Source: CAYWMQ01 sp964459635 | GTDB lineage: Bacteria > Patescibacteriota > Minisyncoccia > Phycocordibacterales > UBA12088 | Assembly (NCBI GenBank): GCA_964459635.1 | Contig: CAYWMQ010000051.1 | Span: 1-5,004 of the forward strand | Reading direction: 5' to 3' | Length of the DNA: 5,004 nt | Shown: in pieces, positions 1 to 4,658 of the stretch | Numbering within the stretch: position 1 is the first letter of the stretch | How the letters are laid out: each line of letters starts with the position of its first letter | Notes under the pieces: generated by a model | Told to the model about the DNA's origin: nothing | Seen by the model: the letters and a program-made list of their open reading frames with translations, nothing else | Database searches by the model: none | Made by a program: the position numbers and the translations under genes

Positions 1-8
1 CATGCCAA

Positions 9-34
9 AGCCCCGAACCATATTGTTCGGGGCT
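9..34 (-). terminator. Terminator-like hairpin after the 143-aa gene
   Basis: A perfect 10-bp GC-rich inverted repeat (9-18 with 25-34) encloses a 6-nt loop, 16 bp beyond the stop codon of the 143-aa gene. On the minus strand the stem is followed by only three T residues and then GGCATG, so the U-tract is weak. It fits a transcript end for this gene, but it could act only as a 3' stabilising hairpin. There is no T-run on the plus strand side. Confidence 0.6.
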
Positions 35-49
35 GTCAGGATGAATGGG

Positions 50-481
50 TCATCGCTGTGCTACCGCTTTGTCCGCGATCACAGCGTCAAGCTGCCCGGC
101 AATGAGCCGGTCCAGTAGCGTGGCGATGGCTCGTGTGCCTACAACGACGCGCAAGGTGTTATCGGCGAACAATCGCACGAGGTACCTGTTTGCGCCAGAA
201 GGCACGATGATGAGCTCAAGCTCATCCAACCGCGGAAGCGTACGGTCCATGAGGTGTACAGTGATACCCTCACCGTACAGTGCGGCTTTCGAGCGCCACC
301 CCATCACTGCGGCAGTGGCCACTTGTGCCCAGCGACCGAGCCTACGCTCAAGCTCAGTGAAGAGCAAGGGCAGGGCGTCCTGGGCAGGCCTTCCCGCACC
401 GTCTGCGTGCGCACGGCATCGCCCAACGCACGCAAGACGACGAACAAGTTCGTCGTCGGCAACACTTTCGCGCACACGCAT
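50..481 (-). CDS. Hypothetical protein, 143 aa, own regulated promoter
   Basis: I do not recognise this protein family. The ATG at 479-481 is supported by a strong Shine-Dalgarno AGGAGG (488-493) with 6-nt spacing, and the gene ends in TGA at 50-52. No signal peptide or membrane segment is visible. The N-terminal third is charged and alpha-helical in character, with a cysteine pair C18/C22 (CxxxC) in an arginine-rich stretch. Residues 40-65 look like an amphipathic helix rich in Arg, Trp and Ala. Residues 72-115 alternate in a beta-strand-like way (ITVHLMD, ELELIIVPSG, YLVRLF, LRVVVG), and the C terminus returns to helix. This suggests a small soluble alpha/beta protein. It forms a single-gene unit with a near-consensus promoter (524-552) inside a large dyad (517-565) and a hairpin at 9-34. 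Promoter, ribosome site and hairpin together make a real gene very likely. A regulatory or nucleic-acid-binding role is possible but not shown by any motif. Confidence 0.75.
   Translation of the reverse strand: MRVRESVADDELVRRLACVGRCRAHADGAGRPAQDALPLLFTELERRLGRWAQVATAAVMGWRSKAALYGEGITVHLMDRTLPRLDELELIIVPSGANRYLVRLFADNTLRVVVGTRAIATLLDRLIAGQLDAVIADKAVAQR
436..457 (-). other. Perfect hairpin inside the start of the 143-aa gene
   Basis: A perfect 10-bp inverted repeat (436-445 with 448-457, 2-nt centre) covers about nucleotides 25-46 of the 143-aa coding sequence, codons 9-16 (DDELVRRL). In mRNA it would form a very stable stem just downstream of the start codon. It may tune translation initiation or serve as an operator, or it may be a by-product of the Asp/Arg-rich codons. 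Confidence 0.45.
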
Positions 482-487
482 TGCCGT

Positions 488-493
488 CCTCCT
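488..493 (-). promoter_or_regulatory. Shine-Dalgarno AGGAGG of the 143-aa gene
   Basis: The minus strand reads AGGAGG, then ACGGCA, then ATG. This is a full match to the anti-Shine-Dalgarno with 6-nt spacing. It fixes the start at 481 and contrasts with ftsA, ftsZ and the reductase, which have no such site. Confidence 0.85.
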
Positions 494-516
494 GCTATGT
501 AAAGGTTACCATCCTA

Positions 517-565
517 ACTGTATATTGTACACCTTACACACATGCTTGTCAAGGTGTTATACAGT
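517..565. promoter_or_regulatory. 49-bp imperfect inverted repeat enclosing the promoter
   Basis: The right arm (551-565) is an exact inverse of the left arm (517-535) apart from a 4-nt insertion (525-528). On the plus strand the left arm reads ACTGTATA, ttgt, ACACCTT, and the reverse complement of the right arm reads ACTGTATAACACCTT. The 15-bp centre is 536-550. The arms cover both promoter hexamers and extend upstream of the -35, which suits an operator where a bound protein would block RNA polymerase. A role as a cruciform or RNA hairpin cannot be excluded. The 15 matching base pairs are unlikely to be chance. Confidence 0.6.
524..552 (-). promoter_or_regulatory. Sigma-70 type promoter of the 143-aa gene
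   Basis: The minus strand carries a perfect -35 TTGACA (547-552), a 17-bp spacer and a -10 TACAAT (524-529), one mismatch from consensus. Transcription would start near 516-518, giving a leader of about 36 nt that contains the AGGAGG site. This is the clearest promoter in the window. Confidence 0.85.
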
Positions 566-583
566 GATCTACATACTGTTCGC

Positions 584-612
584 AAAAAAAGCGCCGCGAC
601 ATCGTCGCGGCG
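584..612 (-). terminator. Strong intrinsic terminator after the 61-aa gene
   Basis: A perfect 9-bp GC-rich stem (592-600 with 604-612, 3-nt loop) is followed on the minus strand by C and then seven T residues (584-590). It lies 19 bp past the TGA of the 61-aa gene. It closes the reductase/61-aa transcription unit and insulates the next promoter at 524-552. Confidence 0.92.
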
Positions 613-631
613 TGTATCGTCCAATGCGGCC

Positions 632-817
632 TCAGGGCTGCTGCCTGCCTTCATACTCCTTCCGTGCAGCTTCACGTTTTGACTGCTCCACATGCTCGCG
701 TACACGTCCCGTGCCGGTGCGCGGCGCTCCATCGTACGGAGAAAACTGCACATCGTCGGGCGGCCCGTGTCGTGGCGCGTTTTCCTGACCCTCGAGCGAA
801 ACTTGCCTAAGTCCCAT
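632..817 (-). CDS. Small hypothetical protein, 61 aa, hydrophilic
   Basis: I do not recognise this protein. It begins at ATG 815-817 behind a GGAGG (822-826) with a 4-nt spacer and ends at TGA 632-634, just before a strong intrinsic terminator; these two signals are the main reason to call it real. The sequence is highly polar, with ten Arg/Lys and ten Asp/Glu, no cysteine, and no membrane segment or signal peptide. Residues 10-37 are rich in Pro, Gly, Asp and Ser and look disordered. Residues 38-56 (from GRVREHVEQ onward) look like a short charged helix. The gene starts 77 bp after the reductase stop with no terminator between them, so co-transcription is likely. A weak TACTAT-like -10 around 848-853 could give it extra transcription. 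No function can be assigned; it could be a small partner-binding or nucleic-acid-associated protein. Confidence 0.7.
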   Translation of the reverse strand: MGLRQVSLEGQENAPRHGPPDDVQFSPYDGAPRTGTGRVREHVEQSKREAARKEYEGRQQP

Positions 818-821
818 TTGT

Positions 822-826
822 CCTCC
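822..826 (-). promoter_or_regulatory. Shine-Dalgarno GGAGG of the 61-aa gene
   Basis: The minus strand reads GGAGG, then ACAA, then ATG at 817. The spacing of 4 nt is short but workable. It supports translation of this very small gene. Confidence 0.7.
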
Positions 827-894
827 ATCCTCGTTTCGTACGCAAGTAATAGTACCTCATCCATATAAAGTTCAGATGAACGCCGTGCGGACCC

Positions 895-1818
895 TCAGCG
901 TGCGCGGAGCCACACGTAGATGTCTTCCAGTGCCTTCACGCCATCGCCCGCAGCAATGTTGTTCTGGTGGTAGAGCTCGTCTGTGCAGTCACCTGCAGCC
1001 CAGATACCTTCCACACTTGTGTGCTGGTTGCGTGGGTCTACCACAATGCGGCCATACCCATCAAGAGACACGAGCTCGCTGATGAAGCCGGTATTGGGCA
1101 GTACGCCTATCTCAACGAACACACCTGATACCGCGAGCTCACGCTCCTCGCCGGACGTAAGGTCGCGATAGCGGAGTCCTGTGACGAAGCCGTTGCCGCG
1201 TACCTCTAGTGGCTCTGCGCGAGTATGCGCCTTCATGTTCGGATGTGCAAGGACTTTTTCAACGGTGATGGGCTCTGCCTTGAACCTTTCGCTACGGTCG
1301 AGCAGCGTTACGCTCTTCGCATACGCAAGGAGCTGTGCAGCCGTCTCAAAGCCCGCATTGCCTCCGCCTACTACGGCTACGTCCATGCCCGCAAAAAGAG
1401 GCCCGTCACATGAAGCGCAGTAGGTGAGGCCCTTGTTGTCGTACTCTGCGGCCCCCGGCACCGCGAGTTTTTTTCTGCCTGCACCGCTCGCTACGAGGAC
1501 TGCACGCGCCTCCACACGCGTGCCGTTGTCGAGTTCTGCCAGAAAGCCACCATCCGTGCGCGTAAGAGCCGTCACAACGGCTCCGGCCGTGATGTCGACG
1601 TACGAGCCTGCATATGCACGTACGTGTGCTTCAAGATCCTTTGCAAGTTTGTCACCTGCTATAGATGTACTGCCGATCCAATTTTGAACGTCCGGCGATA
1701 CCACGCTTTGCCCTCCAAACTCCTTAGTGACAAATGCCGTACGGAGCTGCTTACGCCCGGCGTATACGCCGGCCGCTACGCCAGCCGGCCCGCCGCCTAT
1801 GATGAGAAGTTCGAACAT
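895..1818 (-). CDS. trxB: Thioredoxin reductase / AhpF-like FAD disulfide reductase
   Basis: This is a complete low-molecular-weight thioredoxin-reductase-type flavoprotein of 307 aa, a normal family length. It passes electrons from NAD(P)H through FAD to a redox-active cysteine pair and on to a thioredoxin- or glutaredoxin-like partner in the cytoplasm. Visible features in order: FAD-binding GGGPAG (8-13), FGGQ (34-37), catalytic CASCDG with C134 and C137, NAD(P)H-binding GGGNAG (151-156), and the second FAD motif AAGDC (274-278). The regions TYCASCDGPLF, GVFVEIGVLPNT and the C-terminal IAAGDGVKALEDI resemble the reductase half of AhpF, but AhpF's N-terminal thioredoxin-like domains are absent. 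D174 in TLLDRSERF stands where AhpF has Glu, and the HRR-type motif of NADPH-specific TrxB is missing, so NADH preference is predicted. The ATG at 1816-1818 is the only start: an in-frame TAA lies eight codons upstream and no other start codon lies between. There is no Shine-Dalgarno; the leader is the heptamer array. The physiological partner is not in the window, so the symbol trxB is family-level. Confidence 0.93.
   Translation of the reverse strand: MFELLIIGGGPAGVAAGVYAGRKQLRTAFVTKEFGGQSVVSPDVQNWIGSTSIAGDKLAKDLEAHVRAYAGSYVDITAGAVVTALTRTDGGFLAELDNGTRVEARAVLVASGAGRKKLAVPGAAEYDNKGLTYCASCDGPLFAGMDVAVVGGGNAGFETAAQLLAYAKSVTLLDRSERFKAEPITVEKVLAHPNMKAHTRAEPLEVRGNGFVTGLRYRDLTSGEERELAVSGVFVEIGVLPNTGFISELVSLDGYGRIVVDPRNQHTSVEGIWAAGDCTDELYHQNNIAAGDGVKALEDIYVWLRAR
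1757..1772. other. 16-bp perfect palindrome in the reductase gene
   Basis: The stretch CCGGCGTATACGCCGG is its own reverse complement and lies in the codons for about residues 16-21 (GVYAGR). Its core GTATAC recurs at 1871-1876 and 1918-1923. It may be a binding site near the gene start or a consequence of Ala/Gly/Arg codons. Confidence 0.4.
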
Positions 1819-1823
1819 ATTGA

Positions 1824-1851
1824 GTGTAGAGATTAGAGTTTAGAGTTTAGA
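1824..1851 (+). repeat. Heptamer array A, before the reductase start codon
   Basis: Four tandem 7-bp units read on the plus strand as GTGTAGA, GATTAGA, GTTTAGA and GTTTAGA, followed by G. The array begins 5 bp from the reductase ATG and so forms its mRNA leader, as (TCTAAAC)n in the transcript. It is inverted relative to array B at the other end of the same gap. Confidence 0.85.
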
Positions 1852-1867
1852 GCATGATATACGCGTG

Positions 1868-1879
1868 CCAGTATACTGG
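1868..1879. promoter_or_regulatory. 12-bp perfect palindrome in the reductase leader
   Basis: CCAGTATACTGG is a perfect palindrome about 50 bp upstream of the reductase ATG. It contains TATACT on the minus strand, a five-of-six -10 match, but no matching -35 lies at normal spacing. It could be an operator in the promoter-leader region. Confidence 0.4.
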
Positions 1880-1916
1880 GTCCACAGCATAAAATTCCGT
1901 CACTTTTCCATACACA

Positions 1917-1925
1917 AGTATACCA
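1917..1925 (-). promoter_or_regulatory. Candidate extended -10 promoter of the reductase
   Basis: The minus strand reads TGG then TATACT, matching the extended -10 form TGnTATAAT with one mismatch. No -35 is recognisable. It lies just downstream of the hairpin at 1928-1957 and would give a leader of about 90 nt. The same TGG-TAT form appears at the ftsZ candidate promoter (3321-3329). Confidence 0.45.
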
Positions 1926-1927
1926 TT

Positions 1928-1957
1928 AAAGCCATACGTATTTTAGCGTATGGCTTT
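1928..1957 (-). terminator. Hairpin after ftsZ, possible terminator
   Basis: A perfect 11-bp inverted repeat (1928-1938 with 1947-1957) encloses an 8-nt AT-rich loop and lies 69 bp past the ftsZ stop. On the minus strand the stem ends in CTTT followed by AATGG, so the U-tract is short. It may terminate ftsZ transcription or stabilise its 3' end. The plus strand side (CTTTCGG) is equally weak. Confidence 0.55.
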
Positions 1958-1992
1958 CGGCACTAATCGCAACTCTTGTCCTGCTCGTCATT

Positions 1993-2027
1993 AGGAAACT
2001 ATAAACTTCAAACTCTTAACTCCAAAC
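1993..2027 (-). repeat. Heptamer array B, starting in the ftsZ stop codon
   Basis: Five tandem 7-bp units read on the minus strand as GTTTGGA, GTTAAGA, GTTTGAA, GTTTATA and GTTTCCT. The first base of the array is the G of the ftsZ TAG. It faces array A across the gap and could pair with it in a transcript, for example GTTTGGA with TCTAAAC with one G-U. Confidence 0.85.
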
Positions 2028-3286
2028 TATTTAATTTTGCTTCTGCGGAGAAATGCAGGCACGCCCCACTCCGAATCATCGTCATCGGCGTCCTTGTCCA
2101 CCTCGGGAGCATCATCACGTTCTTTGCGCACGGTCCTTTCTTGACCCACCGGCCGTACGTCTACGTTGCCTGTGCGCTCCGGCATGGGTGCTGGCACATG
2201 CGGGCGGCGCGTGGTGCGCACCTCTTCTATCGTGTTGTGTATTTGCCCCGGGGTCAGGTCTTCGACGCGGTCACGCACCGGGCGCGCACCTATCGAAAAG
2301 AGCGGGTCTGCGGAGGCGCGGCGCGAAGACTCGTCGGGGAAGCCGGTCGCTATCACCGTAACCTTGATCTCATCTTTCTTGAGTTTGTCATCGCGTATTG
2401 CGCCGAATATGACGCGTGCGTTGGGGTCTATGGACTCGGTGATGATACGCGCAGCATCCTGTATCTCAAGCATTCCAAGGTCGTCGCCGCCCGCTATGGC
2501 AAAGAGCACGCCTTGAGCGCCGGCTATCGAAACTTCGAGAAGTGGGGAATTGATGGCACGTTGAGCCGCTTCTTCGGCGCGCTTCTCACCCGATGCCACA
2601 CCAATGCCCATGAGCGCACTTCCCGCACTCTGCATCACGGAGCGTATGTCCGCAAAGTCTACGTTCACGATGCCGGGCGTCGTGATAAGGTCGGAAATAC
2701 CCTCGACCGCCTGGCGGAGGATGTCGTCACACATGGCGAATGCGTTTGTGACGCTCGTGTCACGGTCCACCACGGCAAGGAGTCGGTCGTTCGGAATGAC
2801 AATGATGGCGTCCACCTCCTGCTTGAGATGGTCGATGCCTTCCTCTGCGGCACGCATGCGCTGCTGACCCTCAAAGGAGAAAGGCTTGGTGATAACGCCG
2901 ATCGTGAGTGCACCCGCTTCTTTTGCAAGTCGTGCCACAACAGGCGCCGCCCCGGTGCCCGTGCCGCCACCCATTCCGCCGGCGATGAACACCATGTCCG
3001 AGCCCTTCATCGACTCAAGAATTTCTTCTTGTGTTTCCTCTGCGGCCTTGCGCCCCGAGTCGGGGTTGCCTCCGGCACCGAGGCCGCGCGTGAGGTTCTT
3101 GCCGATGTGGATCTTCTTCTTGGCCTTGCTGTGCTGTAGGTCCTGCGCATCAGTGTTCACCGCAAGGAACTCAACGCCTTTAACGTTGCTGTTCACCATG
3201 TGGTTAATGGCGTTGGTGCCTGAGCCGCCCACGCCGATGACGCGGATGCGGGCGAACGATTCTACATCTGGTTGCACTTGCGGCAT
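2027..3286 (-). CDS. ftsZ: Cell division protein FtsZ
   Basis: This is the complete tubulin-like GTPase (419 aa, within the usual range) that polymerises into the Z ring at midcell. Residues 13-30 hold the first nucleotide-binding loop (IRVIGVGGSGTNAINHM) and 103-115 the tubulin/FtsZ signature (GGMGGGTGTGAAP). Residues 134-170 carry the conserved KPFSFEGQQR and IPNDRLL blocks. The T7 synergy loop NVDFAD (208-213) supplies the catalytic aspartates D210 and D213. Residues about 225-317 form the C-terminal fold. A long, charged, Pro/Arg/Asp-rich disordered linker (about 318-405) leads to the terminal peptide EWGVPAFLRRSKIK, the expected docking site for FtsA. The ATG at 3284-3286 is the only usable start, because an in-frame TAA lies ten codons upstream with no other start between. 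No Shine-Dalgarno is present. A promoter candidate lies at 3321-3329, downstream of the likely ftsA terminator. No key residue is missing. Confidence 0.98.
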   Translation of the reverse strand: MPQVQPDVESFARIRVIGVGGSGTNAINHMVNSNVKGVEFLAVNTDAQDLQHSKAKKKIHIGKNLTRGLGAGGNPDSGRKAAEETQEEILESMKGSDMVFIAGGMGGGTGTGAAPVVARLAKEAGALTIGVITKPFSFEGQQRMRAAEEGIDHLKQEVDAIIVIPNDRLLAVVDRDTSVTNAFAMCDDILRQAVEGISDLITTPGIVNVDFADIRSVMQSAGSALMGIGVASGEKRAEEAAQRAINSPLLEVSIAGAQGVLFAIAGGDDLGMLEIQDAARIITESIDPNARVIFGAIRDDKLKKDEIKVTVIATGFPDESSRRASADPLFSIGARPVRDRVEDLTPGQIHNTIEEVRTTRRPHVPAPMPERTGNVDVRPVGQERTVRKERDDAPEVDKDADDDDSEWGVPAFLRRSKIK

Positions 3287-3305
3287 AGAGCGTGAGGTGT
3301 TGAGC

Positions 3306-3330
3306 CTGGTAAGTTACTGTATGATACCAG
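3306..3330. promoter_or_regulatory. Inverted repeat over the ftsZ promoter
   Basis: CTGGTA (3306-3311) and TACCAG (3325-3330) form a 6-bp inverted repeat separated by 13 bp. It covers the candidate extended -10 and the predicted start of transcription. It could be an operator controlling ftsZ, but short repeats of this kind also arise by chance. Confidence 0.3.
3321..3329 (-). promoter_or_regulatory. Candidate extended -10 promoter of ftsZ
   Basis: The minus strand reads TGG then TATCAT, an extended -10 with one mismatch in the hexamer. No good -35 is seen 16-18 bp upstream. The start would fall near 3314, giving a leader of about 28 nt. Confidence 0.5.
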
Positions 3331-3357
3331 AGTACTGAAAAGGCGTAACCGTTGACA

Positions 3358-3387
3358 CAATAAAGCCCGCGTGCCCGATGCGCGAGC
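3358..3387 (-). terminator. Probable intrinsic terminator after ftsA
   Basis: On the minus strand GCTCGCG (3381-3387) pairs with CGCGGGC (3365-3371), seven base pairs with one G-U, around a 9-nt loop. TTTATTG follows directly. It lies 28 bp beyond the ftsA TAG and would end or attenuate the ftsA transcript before ftsZ. Confidence 0.6.
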
Positions 3388-3415
3388 GATGAAAAAAGCG
3401 CGGGAAATAGAGCTT

Positions 3416-4576
3416 CTACGGAAGGAACTGGCGGAACCAGTTGAAAACACTCTCTGTATTTTCTCGCAGCGAGCTCAGTGTACTTGACGTGCGTTCGGTT
3501 GTAAGGCCCCAAATGCACAGCCCGTAGGCGACCGCCCATGATGCATCCTTGATACTCGGCTCGTGCGTTCCCATGGAAAGCGCGCGCTTGCTTGGCAGCT
3601 TTAGGGCCGCGCGGGCGAGGTCTTCTATGGTGGCTATGCCCGACCCGCCGCCCGTCAAAACCACACCCGCCGGCAGGAGCGCGTTCTTACCGAGGCGCTT
3701 GAGGTGCGCTTCAATAAGGTCGAAAATGTCAGAAAGCCGTGATGCGATGATGTCGTCAAGCTTTTTCTTCGGCAGTTCGCTGTTCACGAGCGTGCCACGC
3801 TTCGCCTGCTCAGCGTCCTCAAGCGATATCTTGAGGCCGAGCGCAATGTCATGCGTGATATCGGTCGAGCCTATCGGGAACACTTTGACAGAAATGGGTA
3901 CGTCATTTTCAAACACCGCCAGTGACACCGTTTCCGCACCGATATTTGCGAGGACAACACCTGCGATCTTTTGGGCCGGAGTAAGGGTGACAAAACTCGC
4001 CGCAAGCGGGCTCGCCATCACATCGGTCACGGAGACACCCACCTCCTCGACTGCTGCAATTTGATCCTGTAGGTGCTGCTCCAACGTCGTCACGAAGAGC
4101 GCCTCCACCTCCAGGCGAGATCCGCGCATACCCGTAGGCCTGCCCAGAAGACGCTCGCCGTCGAGACGATACGCAAGGGGTATTGCATGTATGACCTTCC
4201 GGTTGTGAAGACGCGGCCCAAGCTTGCGTTCACACTCGTCAAGTACGTTTTTGAGGTCAAGCTGGCTCACCTCACCATCTGCACGCGCCACCGGCAGTTC
4301 GGCACGCGCGCGGTACTCCTCGAGGCCCACACCACCCACGGAAAGGTACGCGTCGCGGATGGTGTGGCCCGAGGCTTTCTCTGCCTGATGTATGGCGACA
4401 CGCAGAGCACGCACCAAATCGCCGCTGTTGATGATGTAGCCATGCCGTATGCCGCGAGATTGTGCGTATCCGATACCCAACACCGCAGGCCGATGCTCCG
4501 ACTCGCGCATTGCGGCAACCACGACCTTTATCTGGTACGTGCCGACATCTATTCCGACGGCAATGTTGCGAGACAT
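3416..4576 (-). CDS. ftsA: Cell division protein FtsA
   Basis: This is the actin-like ATPase (386 aa) that tethers FtsZ to the inner membrane and recruits later divisome proteins. Phosphate-1 is GIDVGTYQIKVVVA (8-21). The FtsA-specific SHS2/1C domain covers about 80-165 and includes the block RPTGMRGSRLEVEALFVTT. Phosphate-2 is ANIGAETVSLAVFEN (210-224), with N211 where the actin-family motif usually has Asp. The adenosine motif is VVLTGGGSGIATIEDLA (305-321). The last residues, VFNWFRQFLP (377-386), look like the amphipathic membrane-targeting helix. The protein is shorter than E. coli FtsA, mainly by lacking extra linker near the C terminus. The ATG at 4574-4576 is fixed by an in-frame TAA four codons upstream. 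There is no Shine-Dalgarno; the leader is heptamer array C. It follows ybeY by 118 bp and precedes ftsZ by 129 bp. Confidence 0.96.
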   Translation of the reverse strand: MSRNIAVGIDVGTYQIKVVVAAMRESEHRPAVLGIGYAQSRGIRHGYIINSGDLVRALRVAIHQAEKASGHTIRDAYLSVGGVGLEEYRARAELPVARADGEVSQLDLKNVLDECERKLGPRLHNRKVIHAIPLAYRLDGERLLGRPTGMRGSRLEVEALFVTTLEQHLQDQIAAVEEVGVSVTDVMASPLAASFVTLTPAQKIAGVVLANIGAETVSLAVFENDVPISVKVFPIGSTDITHDIALGLKISLEDAEQAKRGTLVNSELPKKKLDDIIASRLSDIFDLIEAHLKRLGKNALLPAGVVLTGGGSGIATIEDLARAALKLPSKRALSMGTHEPSIKDASWAVAYGLCIWGLTTERTSSTLSSLRENTESVFNWFRQFLP

Positions 4577-4583
4577 CTTGCGA

Positions 4584-4611
4584 GTTTAGAGATCAGAGAA
4601 GCTAGTGTAGA
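4584..4611 (+). repeat. Heptamer array C, before the ftsA start codon
   Basis: Four tandem 7-bp units read on the plus strand as GTTTAGA, GATCAGA, GAAGCTA and GTGTAGA, with a possible fifth decayed unit GTGACGA (4612-4618). The array starts 7 bp from the ftsA ATG. It matches array A in position and orientation, and both contain AGTGTAGAG. Confidence 0.75.
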
Positions 4612-4628
4612 GTGACGAAATAGCGATG

Positions 4629-4658
4629 TTGTTACCAACGCACGGCTGGCTGTGTCAA
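4629..4658 (-). promoter_or_regulatory. Candidate promoter of ftsA
   Basis: A perfect TTGACA lies on the minus strand at 4653-4658, partly overlapping the last unit of heptamer array D. The best -10 at 18-bp spacing is TAACAA (4629-4634), only three of six matches, so the assignment is weak. A small stem GTTG-GTAA-CAAC overlaps the -10. Confidence 0.35.

Noticed and set aside
517..565. Invertible promoter switch
   Set aside because: The inverted arms overlap the -35 and -10, so inversion would move only the 15-bp centre; no invertase is nearby.
45..788. Plus-strand open frame of 247 codons
   Set aside because: It crosses the 143-aa gene, its promoter, a terminator and the 61-aa gene, all with minus-strand signals. 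Its product is Ser/Arg/Thr-rich without motifs.
514..864. Minus-strand frame of 116 codons overlapping the 61-aa gene
   Set aside because: It runs through the strong terminator at 584-612 and the next promoter, and the 61-aa frame has the better ribosome site and ends just before the terminator.
1824..2027. CRISPR array or iteron replication origin
   Set aside because: The units are 7 bp, contiguous without spacers and degenerate. No cas, rep or DnaA-box cluster is present.
2529..2540. Short TCGAA/TTCGA inverted repeat inside ftsZ
   Set aside because: Five base pairs within codons is expected by chance.
1976..3139. Plus-strand open frame of 387 codons opposite ftsZ
   Set aside because: It lies almost wholly antisense to a clear ftsZ, with low-complexity His/Arg/Cys-rich content, no family motif and no ribosome site. 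It reflects codon bias of ftsZ.
3352..3357. Plus-strand TTGACA as a promoter
   Set aside because: There is no -10 at suitable spacing and no plus-strand gene downstream.
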